A DNA stretch of 64,000 nucleotides, from contig JAVHZZ010000010.1 in the NCBI GenBank assembly GCA_036250195.1, positions 77,309,423 to 77,373,422 on the forward strand, in the 5' to 3' direction. Made by a program: the position numbers and the translations under genes. The number at the start of each line of letters is the position of its first letter. Within the stretch, counting starts at the first letter, position 1. Below, one piece after another: positions 35,100-47,291 of the stretch. Under the pieces are notes generated by a model. It saw only the letters and a list, made by a program, of their open reading frames with translations, had not been told where the DNA came from and ran no database searches. Source of the stretch: Mixophyes australis (taxonomy: Eukaryota; Chordata; Amphibia; Anura; Limnodynastidae).

Positions 35100-35736
35100 T
35101 GCCCCCATAGGGAGCATTAATAAACCCAGTGCTCTGGGAGGAAATCTCCGAGTCCTCTAAGCTCCTGCTCCACCCAGATATGAGGGTGTTTCTCTTTCCC
35201 GGGCTCCTATTGGTGTGTGAGGTGTTTATCAGCTATGACATCCCCACATGCAGGACACTGATGATTGGCTGCATGGCCTTGTCACGGGAGAAGGCCGTCT
35301 ATGTAGCAACCCACAATAAAATACCAGGAATTGGGTGGAAAATAAGGTTATATGGACCGGGGACAAGAGGCCATCAGAAGCTGCAGCTAATCCTGGAGTC
35401 AGGCTGAGCGCCCAAAGGTAGAAGGAGACAACCCAGACGAGGTATATGTGATACCAGTATAACCAGTGCTGTGGGCAACGGGCAGTGTGCACTACAAGGG
35501 AGACGGGCAATATGGATCGATACAGATTGTAGTTGTCCCTATGATTGGGCAGTGTGTGCCGGGGTAATGTGAGCTCCTGGTCTGCGGCATGAGAGCAGTG
35601 GGCAGGGAGCGATGCGGCAGGGTCAGGGTGACAGGGTAGGTGCCACTCTCAGCCTGGGCGCTTAGTGTAGTGTGAGGGATTGGTGGGTGAGTGTGAGTGT
35701 AAAAGTCACTAAGACATGTGGGGTCTTCTCCTGCAG
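35100..35736 (+). other. PNPLA2: upstream region of PNPLA2 with probable untranslated exon
   Basis: About 640 bases of mixed composition lie before the ATG exon. Because a good acceptor (GGTCTTCTCCTGCAG) ends at 35736, the true transcription start and an untranslated first exon should lie in or left of this stretch. I cannot fix their position. Vertebrate PNPLA2 genes are known to have a non-coding first exon. Confidence 0.5.
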
Positions 35737-35766
35737 GCAGGATAGAGAGGAGCCGGACTCTCGGAC

Positions 35767-35953
35767 ATGTTCCCTCCGGACTCTTCCTGGAACATTTCCT
35801 TTGCTGGCTGCGGTTTCCTGGGAATATATCATGTTGGGGTCGCCAGTTGCCTAAAAGAACACGCACCGTTCCTGGTGGAAAATGCCAGAAACATCTATGG
35901 AGCCTCTGCTGGTGCTCTCACTGCCACAGCCCTAGTCAGTGGTGCCTGCCTGG
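35767..35953 (+). CDS. PNPLA2: PNPLA2 (adipose triglyceride lipase, ATGL), first coding exon
   Basis: ATGL hydrolyses the first fatty acid from triacylglycerol at the lipid-droplet surface, activated by ABHD5/CGI-58 and inhibited by G0S2. The exon begins at an acceptor near 35736 (30 nt of 5' UTR) and ends at a donor GCCTGG|GTAAGT. It gives 62 codons plus one base: [19 protein letters not shown], then [20 protein letters not shown], then [21 protein letters not shown] after joining. This nearly equals the human N-terminus. The oxyanion loop GCGFLG is at residues 14-19 and the nucleophile motif GASAG at 45-49 with Ser47, as in human ATGL. The partner Asp lies in a later exon. Frames that run on past 35953 read only intronic tandem repeat. 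Confidence 0.95.
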
Positions 35954-36002
35954 GTAAGTGTCCTTATTGGACGTATGTGTCTGTGCTGTGTGATTCCTAC
36001 GT

Positions 36003-36261
36003 TGTCTATCTATCTATCTATCCATCTATCCATCTTCTACACAGTATTATCTATCTACCTATCTATCCATCTTCTACACAGTATTTATTTATCTATCTAT
36101 CTATCTATTTATCTATCCATCTTCTACACAGTACTATATCTATCTATCCATCTTCTACACAGTATCATCTATCTATCTATCTTCTACACAGTATTATCTA
36201 TCTATCTATCCATCTTCTACACAGTATTATCTATCTATCTATCTATCCATCTTCTACACAG

Positions 36262-36300
<39 letters not shown>

Positions 36301-36985
36301 CATCTTCTACACAGTATTATCTATCTATCCATCTTCTACACAGTATTTATCTATCTATCTTCTACACAGTATTATCTATCTATCTATCCATCTTCTACAC
36401 AGTATTATCTATCCATCTATCTATCCATCTTCTACACAGTATTATCTATCTATCCATCTTCTACACAGTATTATCTATCTATCCATCTTCTACACAGTAT
36501 TTATCTATCCATCTTCTACACAGTATCTATCTATCCATCTATCCATCTTCTACACAGTATTATCTATCTATCCATCTTCTACACAGTACTATCTATCCAT
36601 CTTCTACACAGTACTATCTATCTATCTTCTACACAGTATTATCTATCTATCCATCTTCTACACAGTATTATCTATCTATCTATCCATCTTCTACACAGTA
36701 TTTTCTATCTATCTATCCATCTTCTACACAGTATTTTCTATCTATCTATCCATCTTCTACACAGTATTATCTATCTATCTATCCATCTTCTACACAGTAT
36801 TATCTATCTATCCATCTTCTACACAGTATTATCTATCTATCTATCCATCTTCTACACAGTATTTTCTATCTATCTATCCATCTTCTACACAGTATTTTCT
36901 ATCTATCTATCCATCTTCTACACAGTATTATCTATCTATCTATCCATCTTCTACACAGTATTATCTATCTATCTATATATCGGGC
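36003..36985. repeat. minisatellite in the PNPLA2 intron, TATC plus CTTCTACACAG units
   Basis: About 35 units of the form CCATCTTCTACACAGTATT followed by a variable number of ATCT tetramers (units about 22-40 bp). It starts 50 bases after the splice donor. Frames that run through it (Tyr/Leu/Ser-rich, several hundred codons) are translation of the repeat. Confidence 0.92.
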
Positions 36986-38210
36986 CTATTTATTGTAGTT
37001 TTGTTTCATTAAATTCCCCCAAAAACGGCCCTTTTCTGGGGACCAATGCAAATCTAAGTAATATGCAAATTTATTAACAGTACATCCCACCAGATATCAT
37101 AGATATCTGCTGCTTTGCATTTTGTGCGAAATACGTAAATGTCCCTTAGATGTCTATGGGAACTTCTCTGTACCGCAATTGAATAAGTATTGAAAATGCG
37201 TAATGTACGGCAGCTCATGCGCATACAGCTCAGGCTGACGTACGTTACCATATGGGTAAATTTTCAGGTCTGCATTGCAGTAGCGGGAACTTCGGATCCC
37301 TCACCGCATCTTACTGCTCTCCCCTCCGGTCACTATCGCAGAGTTGGTTACTTTGTGATCGTGACCATAGAAAAAATAGGACAGGGGTCTTTGCAGGAAC
37401 AGCAGTCTTTCGTGACTGCTGTTCCTTTTGAAGTTTTTTAATAATACCCACAATCTTTCCATCCTTATCTTTGTGGTAATGATTGAAAAGGATCGTGAAA
37501 ATGCCCTCTAATAAATACGTATCTATCTATCTAATGCCATGACATGGGAGCATTCAATTTAAAGTCTTTATCCAGAAGAGCCCACAGTCTAACACTTCCA
37601 TACATAGGATCTGTTCCCATATAATATGTTTTCTTTATAAAGTGTCTGAAAGAATAACCCATTTCTTTGTTTGTGTGTATCATGATCTTGTGATTCAATA
37701 AATTACAGAGAGGATAGTTATGTTACACATTTCTGTTATGTAAAACATGTAAAACATATTTCAGTGCAGCATATATATAACACAAGAAAAAGACATAACA
37801 AAAACCTGTCTATGGATCACATTTCATCACACAAATGTAAATAAACAATAGAGGGACGCTCAGACATATTATTATCTTCAAACGTTCATATCACAGGACT
37901 GACTTTGTAAACAAACATGTTGTTATATGTATATAGATCTGTAGTAGACACCCAGTTGTTTAAGTGTCATAGTTTAGAATAAGGCTGATCAATTTGTTTC
38001 ATGGGACCTTGCAGGTCTATAAATAGTCTGCAGCGTGGATGCCATTAAAAAGTAATATTATACAATAATATCCAGGCACAAAAAAAAATCTTTAAAGGTC
38101 AGCTGTTTTCGGCATGTGGGTGAAAGGTTGCAAAAACTTGACTTAGATCAATTTTATAGCTCTTCCTAACTTCACAAGGCACCCAGCAGAGTGCCAGGTG
38201 GTCTAATAAC

Positions 38211-38252
<42 letters not shown>

Positions 38253-38892
38253 CACACACATACGGTATATTTACTCATTGACTATGTGTTGTATGACAGA
38301 CAAAACATAAGCTACTCTGTGACCTTCGGGACTGCTGCGTAAGCAGATCTATATGCAGGCTACATGTGTATATTTGTGTCTTCTCAGCGTCCCACAGTCA
38401 GTGCCTTCTGGTTTTTAAAATATTGTGAATCACGACCTTGTGAGTATTTTTGTCCTAGTCAGTTATTACACAGGTATTCTTTATAGGTGGGGCTGTGTTG
38501 CAGTTTGTTTTATTATAAACATGAATATTTCATTTTTTTTTTTTTTTACGGTGCACGATTTATAATTTTATCAGTCATCAAACTGCTAAAATAAATTAGG
38601 CTACATAAATTGACATATTTAGACATTATTGGTATATGCTGCTCTGCAAATTATGAATAGCATAAAGGTAGAAATGGTCTATTAACCCATGAATGATATT
38701 AGCTGTAATGCGTATAGGAATGCAAGAAAACCGCTGATGTCCCATTATCTGATTCCATTTGAAAAGCAATATTGATTTATGTTTAGTAAAGTAAAGACAA
38801 AATGGTGATACTATAAACTAGGCCACAATGCTGCACTCTACTAATTGTCCTCCTAGATGTGGAGTCCTATACAAAGTGGTTTGACAAATCAT
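36986..38892. other. intronic stretch, mostly unassigned
   Basis: A/T-rich sequence with a TA microsatellite at 38,214-38,247. No exon or repeat family is recognised. Confidence 0.4.
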
Positions 38893-39000
38893 CGTTATCA
38901 ACATTTATTTATATAGCGCCAGCAAATTCCATAGCGCTTTACAATTGGGGGCAAACACAGTAATTAAACAATACTTGGCAGCACAGACATAAAGGCAAAT
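38893..39000 (-). mobile_element. short L2-like tail fragment
   Basis: ATTTATTTATATAGCGCCAG, then TTCCATAGCGCTTTACAATTG. The same tail type occurs at 40,608-40,765 and with different flanks, consistent with heavily 5'-truncated LINE or SINE copies. Confidence 0.55.
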
Positions 39001-39584
39001 TACGAAATATCCTTTAAAATGATGTTTGATGTATTTATTAAAAATGCTGTGACAGTTTATTGGAACCGGTCTACATAGCACTAAAGACTAATAAAAGTTT
39101 ATTGCCATCAGTTTACAAAGAGACTAATACAAATCAGATTTTCTGGGTAATGGTTTGTGAAGTGACCTGGTGCCTTTCATATCAGAATTCCCCCGTGTGT
39201 ACTGCATTGTGTAGGCCAGCATTTTATCCCAATTACTAATCAGTAAGAGTTCTCATTTGAGGTAACGGTGATTTAATTTGACCGATTCGTATTTCATGTA
39301 GGTATTGGTTTAGTCCAGTGCATTTTTTGTTACAAAATCTACCAGTCAATCAGTTGAACCCCTAGATTAATGAAATAAATAACACCAACCCTTTGTAAAA
39401 AAAAAAATCGCAATAGTACCTGCTGTAGCTTTTACATTGTCTCTTCCTGTTAAAAAAAAAATCAAGATTCACTCAAACCACAGTATTAAGTCACATATAG
39501 TATTGCTGTCATGAAACTGGTTTGCGCTAGTTGTTAAATATAAAAGTCACAAAATGTATTCTGAAACTCCCCCGCATGCCACTC

Positions 39585-40550
39585 AGATCTCTGCGCATCT
39601 CCCCTTATACTTCTGCGCGTCTCCCTCTTCCACCTCTCTGCGCATCTCCCCCCAGACCTCTGCGCATCTCCCCTTCCACCTCTCTGCGCATCTCCCCTTC
39701 CACCCCTCTGCGCATCTCCCCTTCCACCCCTCTGCGCATCTCCCCTTCCACCCCTCTGTGCGCATCTCCCCTTCCACCCCTCTGTGCGCATCTCCCCTTC
39801 CACCCCTCTGTGCGCATCTCCCCTTCCACCCCTCTGTGCGCATCTCCCCTTCCACCCCTCTGTGCGCATCTCCCCTTCCACCCCTCTGTGCGCATCTCCC
39901 CTTCCACCTCTCTGTGCGCATCTCCCCTTCCACCTTTCTGCGCATCTCCCCTTCCACCTCTCTGCGCATCTCCCCTTCCACCCCTCTGCGCATCTCCCCT
40001 TCCACCCCTCTGCGCATCTCCCCTTCCACCCCTCTGTGCGCATCTCCCCTTCCACCCCTCTGTGCGCATCTCCCCTTCCACCCCTCTGTGCGCATCTCCC
40101 CTTCCACCCCTCTGTGCGCATCTCCCCTTCCACCCCTCTGTGCGCATCTCCCCTTCCACCCCTCTGTGCGCATCTCCCCTTCCACCCCTCTGTGCGCATC
40201 TCCCCTTCCACCCCTCTGTGCGCATCTCCCCTTCCACCTCTCTGTGCGCATCTCCCCTTCCACCTCTCTGTGCGCATCTCCCCTTCCACCTCTCTGTGCG
40301 CATCTCCTCCCAGACCTGTGCGCATCTCCTCCCAGACCTCTGCGCATCTCCTCCCAGACCTCTGCGCATCTCCTCCCAGACCTCTGCGCATCTCCTCCCA
40401 GACCTCTGCGCATCTCCTCCCAGACCTCTGCGCATCTCCCCTCAGACCTCTGCGCATCTCTCCTTCCACCTCTCCTTCCACCTCTCTGCGCTTCTCCCCT
40501 CAGACCTCTGCGCCTCTCCCCTTCCACCTCTCTGCGCATCTCCCCTTACA
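39585..40550. repeat. minisatellite, 24-26-bp unit (CTGCGCATCTCCCCTTCCAC)
   Basis: About 38 units of CTGTGCGCATCTCCCCTTCC plus ACCCCT, with a TG insertion separating short and long variants and a right-hand block where CAGACC replaces CCACC. Open frames of 276-360 codons in several frames on both strands come from the unit having no stop in those frames. They are not genes. Confidence 0.92.
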
Positions 40551-40607
40551 CACACTCACCTGTACAGTCGCAGGCCCCAGAGGAAGGAGGGTGAGGATGT
40601 TGTACTA

Positions 40608-40765
40608 CTATGATTATTATTTATTATTAACATTTATATAGCTCCAGCATAGTCGTTAGTGCTTTACAATTAAAAACAAACACAGTAATAAAATGAGACC
40701 GAGTATTATACACAGAAAGAGAGGTGAGAGGACCCTGCTCACAAGCTTACAATCTATAATGTTTA
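40608..40765 (-). mobile_element. short L2-like tail fragment
   Basis: ATTATTTATTATTAACATTT, then ATAGCTCCAGCATAG, GTGCTTTACAATTAAAAAC and CTCACAAGCTTACAATCTA. It directly follows the tandem array ending near 40,550. A related stretch ending GTGAGCTTACAATCTGG is at about 42,680-42,778. Confidence 0.5.
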
Positions 40766-41376
40766 ATGTTAAATCCAGGGCTGATGATGGAATATATTTT
40801 GTATAGATCAGAACTGAGATAGCTGACACAAGTTGCTGCTGTTAACAATATCACCATGTCTGTAAATAGCACGGTGCATTTTAAAGTACCACTCTTGTCA
40901 TCCAATCATATTCTGTGTCTATACTATGAACCAAGCTTTTGGCAACTATTGTCTCTCCAGTTGTTGTGGAACTACAAAATCCACAAGTAATGATGTCTTG
41001 GCATCCTGAGGCTTGAAGCTCCACATGTGGAGAGCCGCATGGGGAGCCGTCTAAGTCTGATTTAGATCATGATGAACAAAAGGAAGCTGCTGTCTTTAAT
41101 TGTCACCTATATTTTTGTTCTTATATATTACTACTAATTCTTTAGCCTTGGATGTTTTCTGGATGTACCGCAGGAAAAAAGTAGATCCCCGGCTATAAAA
41201 ATGATAAAGCTTATGACCTTTGTCCCTGGTAGAATAACCTGGAACAACTTGCATACATATGTGACATGCTTCAGAAAACTACTGTAACTGCAAAGCATTT
41301 ATATTGATGGCAAAAAGGCTGCCAGGTCATTGTAGATCTGATAAGACTGGAATTTAGCACATTGGATAACATATTG

Positions 41377-42002
41377 GCCCTCATTAATCAAGACACACAT
41401 ACTGAGTGCAACCTGCGTTTGTCTTTAAATTTCTTGAACACTTCTCTGCAAGGCTCCCTCACTTCTTATAAATTTGCATATGAACTCACAGAAAAAAACA
41501 TCTATTAATGTCACCTGTTAATAATATAGGAAATAGTGATTAAACTATTAAAAAAAGTGTTGTTTTTTTTATATATTTTCCATGAAATATATTTATTAGG
41601 ATGTTCTTAATGTCTACTGAACATAACAGACATTTTTACAGTTGCTTCTGATTGCAAACACATGTTATAGCATGCATACACGACTGTTGCACTAGTAATC
41701 AGGACTTAGACTAGCCCTGTAGCTGGAGCAAGAGATTACGGCACAAAAGCAAGCAACTGTGAGATGCCAAAAGCTTGAATCAGACGTGGCTGCGTGCGCT
41801 CAGGTTTGGCACGCCCTTACTGTACATTGACTGCGGACAAATGCTCTTTCCTGCACCGTTTCCTCCCAGAAATTGTAAGCAGTAATATGTGTCCTTTGTG
41901 TACGAAGATGAATTGAACGCTACTGCGTTTACTCGCGTATGGTCCAGTCCTGGGCATGTGCAGATCAAATTAGGCATTTACGTTCCTCGATGAATCCGAC
42001 CC
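41377..42002. mobile_element. non-autonomous DNA element with GGCCTGATTCAT-type ends, long form A
   Basis: It begins GGCCCTCATTAATCAAG and ends CGATGAATCCGACCC, with ATT on both sides. The interior shares CAAACACATGTTATAGCATG and CAGGACTTAGACTAGCCC with the copy at 62.7 kb. Non-coding. Confidence 0.7.
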
Positions 42003-43962
42003 ATTATCATTTATATTTCCTTATTTAATCATTTGAAGAGTCTGCAAAGTTTTAATGAGGCTGAAGGCTGCTGAGTCAGTAATTCAATGAGGCCCACACT
42101 GAACCCATGTTACTTCGGGGTTTTACTAGCAGGTGAAACATTGTAACAATCTACCATTTAGAGCTACTTCCTTATCACTGCATGTTGCCCTATTATCTTG
42201 TTTGCCACTGTATATTGCCCTGTGACACAACAGAGTAATTGAGGACATACAGTTGCAGACTTTGTACTAAGTTACCGAATGGTATATTCTCCTGAAGAAT
42301 GTTGTTCCAAAGTACATACAGAAATAACCTTACATTCAGTTTAATTTTGTTTTCTGGTTTGTTTATTTATATAATTTTTATTAAGAAGGGAATATGAGCT
42401 GCTGGCAGCAAATGGGTTAATACGTAATTCTTTAGTGATGATATTTATTTGGAAATGATTAGTCACAAGTCACTGTGAGTGCAGAGTGGATGCTGGGCAG
42501 ATGGGAAGGGTAGCAGGTGGTTAGTGGACGCAGTCACAAATCGCAGCTGTCACCGGCTTGTAAGATAACACCTGACTTTTTCCTAGAAACCAGGTGATGG
42601 CCAATGCTAGGAACATTATACAGCCTTCAATGACCATTACCTTTCATCTGTAAAATGCCATATTCAACAGGGAGGTAAAGTACATATATAAAACAGAGAT
42701 ATGCAAGATAGACAAAAAAAATGCAGGTATACAAGAAAGGGTAGGAAAAGCCCTGCTTGTGAGCTTACAATCTGGTGGTTATTGGATATTCCATAGTAAT
42801 ATCATAATGATTCGAAGAGGCAGATCAATACTTTTTTGGACCTGTTGTGCTGTAAATCAGTGGGTGACATGATGGCACAGTGGATAGCATTGTTGACTCA
42901 TGTAGTTATTAGCATTGCTGGAGCCATGGCTTCCATTCTGACCAGGGCCCTATCTCTGTGGCATTTGTGTGTTTCCGTGATTGTTGGAGTTCACCAGTCA
43001 CCGGGATAGAGGGAGATATAGTCCTGAACCAGGAGTCTTGGAAGCTACATTTTATTTTTTTCTGGTACTCGAAATGGAGTATTGTGTGACCTGAGTCTAT
43101 AGGTTTTCTGATTCAAAATATGGGAGACCTGTATATATCATAATGTAATACTGTAGTATTTATGAGACCCTTAATGACACTTTTAGTGTTGAGATCTGCA
43201 CCCGCGATACGGATTCATACAAACCATTGATGGCCTTCTACAATTGCTCTCATTAAGACGTCTTATTACTACAGTGAAAACTCATTACAGCTAAATTAAC
43301 CACTAATAATGTTGTTCCTAATGGTTTCAATCTAATGAATGCTCATTGTTAATTCCCACTGTGAAAAAGTGTAGAAAAAAAAAAACATTTTCCTAGTTTT
43401 TGGTTTTGTTTCTGTTTTATCACCAGCTGGTATAGTTTGTTTATTCATTGTTGAATTTATGGAGTTTTATAATAAATTGAATATTTTTTCATGATTATGT
43501 GTTAGTAGTTTAATTGAATTTATTATAGGTGTCGGCGCAGCCAGTTTCTCTTGTGCTGTAGTATTTATGAGCTGGGTATTGCCAAAGGTCAGGTGCTTTT
43601 GTAATATATGAAGGAATATGGGCAGGAGCAGTGTGTAAATAAAGCTAATAAGTAGATAGGTTCTGATTATTTCTAATAGACATTTTGATTTGTTTTAATC
43701 TGTTATGCTGTTTACATATCTCTGGCGTGGCTCTGCACTCGCCATTGCTTTTGTACAGACAAACATCATTTTTCTCAGTTTTTGTTTTCCAAATAGAGGA
43801 AGGAAGTAAACTGCAAAGGTAACGCATGCAATATGTTTCTTCTAACCAGTTCCTCCCTTGCTGAACCTTGACACACAAGGCATAAAATTGTCAACACAGT
43901 GTTAGCAGCCAATACAACGGCTGAGCCATCACTGTGCCTGGTACTTTATGCCTTTAATTTTA
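42003..43962. other. intronic stretch, mostly unassigned
   Basis: A weak L2-like fragment may lie at 42,860-42,980 (GTGACATGATGGCACAGTGG). From about 43,828 a stretch reading TGTTTCTTCTAACCA recurs at 44,190. Nothing else is recognised. Confidence 0.4.
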
Positions 43963-44150
43963 CATAGTTACCTACTGTACAGCTCCCGGATTAGGGCGAT
44001 ACCTCCCGGACTCCTGGGAGAGCAGGCAATTCTGTCAGAAGGGGGCTTACAAGTCTGCACGCTGTGCCCTGAGAGTGCAAATCATGTGTTCAAAACCCGC
44101 TCACCTCAGGGAAAGGGAGTGATGCTGACATTAGTATAATCATTTGTCTT
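43963..44150. mobile_element. CATACTTGCCAAC-family MITE, partial copy 2
   Basis: It begins CATAGTTACCTACTGTACAG and includes TACCTCCCGGACTCCTGGGAG. The right terminus is not found. Confidence 0.5.
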
Positions 44151-44270
44151 GTCACTCCCACTTGATGACATGTAAAGTTAATGTGTGTAATGTTTCTTCT
44201 AACCATTTCCTGCCTTGCTGAACTTAGACAAACTTCCACATAAAATATTTAAAATGCAGCGTAAGCAACC

Positions 44271-44930
44271 TGTAGGGACCATCCCCATATCACGGCCATA
44301 GAACGGGGACGGCTGCCTGCCACTTCCCGCTGAGGGAGTTCTGTTGCCAGGCAACAGATTAGCTTTCTTCGGTCATCTGAATGCCACCCGAGCAGGCGCA
44401 GTAACACGTCCCATTGCTAGGCAACGGGGTTATTCTGGTCATCGGTCAGAGTATCAGATCCTGCTTCCAGCGTTCCATGTTTTGTGTTTCTACTATTGAC
44501 CTCCTGTTTGACCCGGCTTGTTCTGTGACCATTCTTCTGGATCCTGATTCGGTTTGCTTGATCTCCTGGTTTAACTTCGGCTACTCTGACCTTTCCTGGA
44601 TCTCCCTCGGTACTGTATTGTCCTATTGGCTTGACCCGGATTGACCTGACCACCCACATCACTACTACACCCATCCTGGAGAACCGCGACCTGCACACCC
44701 TTTGCAGCGAAGTACAAACCTCCTTGCCGGGGTCCCTGGTGAATACCGGGGGTGAGTTAGATTCCGTGCCTCCTTGTACAGTTGTTCCAATACCAGTTAG
44801 TAGCTCCATCCAATTCACAGTCCTGATACAACCAATTTGCAGGCTGAACCACCACTCTATTAATTCACTAGGAACTAGTGACACCACTGAGAGCAACAAT
44901 GTGAATCAATAGAGTACATTATAATTGCTA
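44271..44930. mobile_element. possible LTR-retrotransposon long terminal repeat
   Basis: A region opening TGTAGGGACCATCCCC with a GC-rich first half (CACGGCCATAGAACGGGGAC) and a T/C-rich second half resembles solo LTRs of frog Gypsy-type elements in style only. I see neither a clear target duplication nor a second LTR, and the overlapping open frames show no retroviral domain. Confidence 0.3.
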
Positions 44931-44982
44931 CAGTCTGCCTCTGCAGTGTGATGTTACCATGTGATCTCTAATGTATATAATA

Positions 44983-45319
44983 CATAGTTGCTTACTCTCT
45001 AGGAATGTCCGGCAGACTCCTAGATTAGGCCTCATCTTGGAGATTGGATGACAGGAGTGGTACAGACCTCCTGGACTCTGGGGGCAATGCTCAAGAAATA
45101 GAGCTTACCGGCCTTCATGACATTCAGCACTGTGCTGTACGAACTCAAAACGCATGTTTAAGCCTCACCCACCTCAGTGATCTAAATGGGCAGATGTGTG
45201 ATGCAGAAATGACATAATCCTAAACCTTGCCCTGCACACTTGATGACATGAATATACTAATAGTCACCCCAAGCTCTTCTTTTAATGCCTCGTCTCCGCA
45301 TCTCCCGGAAGCAAGTATG
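44983..45319. mobile_element. CATACTTGCCAAC-family MITE, copy 3 (diverged)
   Basis: It begins CATAGTTGCTTACTCTCTAG and ends CTCCCGGAAGCAAGTATG. The flanks match at six of eight positions. Confidence 0.6.
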
Positions 45320-47291
45320 ATTTAATAAAGTGTTTCATTGATGATATATTCAATGTTAACAAATACACATATGTTTTTGGAGGCAAACATTATGGAAGCT
45401 GTTTATTCCATGTGAAAGCTTCTCAAGTACATTGCATTATAATTTTAAGTTGTCTCTGAGGAAATTGCATGGTTGCAATGAAACACATAAGACGTGTCTT
45501 AAGCTATTTCACAATTGAACGAGTTCGTTTTTTTACTGATATTACACAATAATTTGAATACTGCTCAGTGTCTCTGCGATGGGGTCATCGTAGATTTACA
45601 ATTGCCAATCCCAATAACAATGGTGGGGAGCCTTATATATAGCTCCACAGGGATCAGGAGAAGAAGGTGCCTCATACAGCTTGCGCTACCTGCTAATCCA
45701 TGCGGGTCTAGGACCTGCTAACAGAGCTGAGCCTGCACAGGTGATCGATCGTGTGACAGATTGGAGGGCTCACCATTTGAGGAGCTACATTTCTTGCTTT
45801 TTTTATTTTTCTTTCTTTTCCTCGTTATCTTTGTCAATTTTTGAAATCCAATTTAGCATCTTTAGTTCATCAATTAAATTTCTCCACCATACCAGACACC
45901 GAGATGTTATTGTTAATTACAGTGTGGTCTGATGTGGGTTTCAACAGACAGCAAAAATAAAGGGATCACACCAACTAATTACTTCCAATTACGATGGAGC
46001 GCTCCGCTCCGTCTCCCATCTTGGTAGTGGTGTCCCCTGTAGTCTAGTGAAGACAGGAAGTGGGGCAACCTCCAGCCGTCTGCATCGCTCTACTGAGAGG
46101 AAGTTCAGCTCTCAGCAAATCTCTTCCAAGTGACAGTTGTAAAAGACGCCATAACTAAAGCAGCATCCTTTTTTGTGTAAACTTATTTATATATAGATAT
46201 ATAAAGTGAGCAGAGGCACAAAATATATATAAGCCACCTGTTCTGCAACATTGCCCACTATATAAGCTTACTACCATCTGCATATATTAATGTACTATAA
46301 TAGTATTAAGTACATTAACTGCATAAGCTTGTCATACTGCCTGTCTGTTGCAGTCAGTATCAGCTGTGAGCAACAGTATATATGTATATGTCATCTGTTA
46401 CAATACGTTCTGAAATGAAACCAACAAATTGGTTAAGTCTACAAGCTTCTTATGGTTTAACATCTACCACCAATGCCGCTGACACCTATTACATATAACG
46501 GCACAAGTGCCCTGATAATAGGTCTTCTGTCCAATAGGATTCACCAGACAGCAAAAACAACAGGATCACACCAACTAATTACTTCCAATTACGATTCACC
46601 ATTCGTGTGTACACTGCATAGATTTCTAATGAAGTCACCATAATACACTTATTAATTGTGTTGAAATGTGCCGATACCATATAACATTCAATGGCATACA
46701 AGCGATTTTTGGACCTAAAACCAGATAGGTGGGATGATATTGACTATTATGACATTCCACTTATTTTGACATTTTCAAACATTTGGAAATCCGATATCTT
46801 ACTGATATTGAGAGAAATTTATACATAGCATGAATTGATCTCTGAAAACGGAGTTTGAATTTGATATTGCTGTTTTATGGTAATTTACAGATATATGGAC
46901 ATTTATATAATGCTCATACATTAGTGATTTGTATATGCTCATTTAAAATTCTTAATAGATCATAGTATGACAGTTGTTTTAATATTGTTTAGACTTTTGG
47001 TATAATACATTGTGTATACTACAGTATTCACAAATCTTTTTTTTGTCCTTGTACTACACTATTTGGGGTAGCTCCCGAGTGCCGTTGCATAGCTTCCTCT
47101 CTTTTTCATAATTTTAAGGGGCGCCTCACTGGATATGCCTGACTGCCTTTCTGTATGTACCCCAATCACGCCTAAACAGGAGAGGTTTATATCTATACAG
47201 TAACTTCCAAGTCATTTTCTTGTGTGTGTACACAGCCCACTCTGATACATCACATGATTATACCGCATTAATTGTTTGCTGGAAGGCCTAA
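45320..47291. other. unassigned stretch around the 600-base direct repeat
   Basis: Apart from the direct repeats at 45,940 and 46,540, no gene or repeat family is recognised. Confidence 0.35.
45940..46595. repeat. two direct repeats exactly 600 bases apart
   Basis: The sequences at 45,940-45,995 and 46,540-46,595 share CACACCAACTAATTACTTCC plus AATTACGAT and the preceding CAGACAGCAAAAA. The middle is A/T-rich without open frames. The repeats may be parts of one complex repeat or a segmental copy. Confidence 0.6.

Noticed and set aside
35129..35407. 92-codon frame upstream of PNPLA2
   Set aside because: No recognised domain. It lies in the promoter/5' UTR region and overlaps an equally long minus-strand frame.
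35767..37077. A single 436-codon frame starting at the PNPLA2 ATG
   Set aside because: Only the first 62 codons are PNPLA2. A canonical donor follows at 35,954 and the rest reads intronic tandem repeat.
39531..40641. Open frames of 276-360 codons on both strands
   Set aside because: They come from a tandem 24-26-bp unit lacking stops. Overlap of five frames on two strands excludes ordinary coding.
44631..44912. Possible retroviral or host protein frame of 93 codons
   Set aside because: No recognised domain or splice sites. It overlaps a possible LTR-like repeat and has a competing frame on the other strand.
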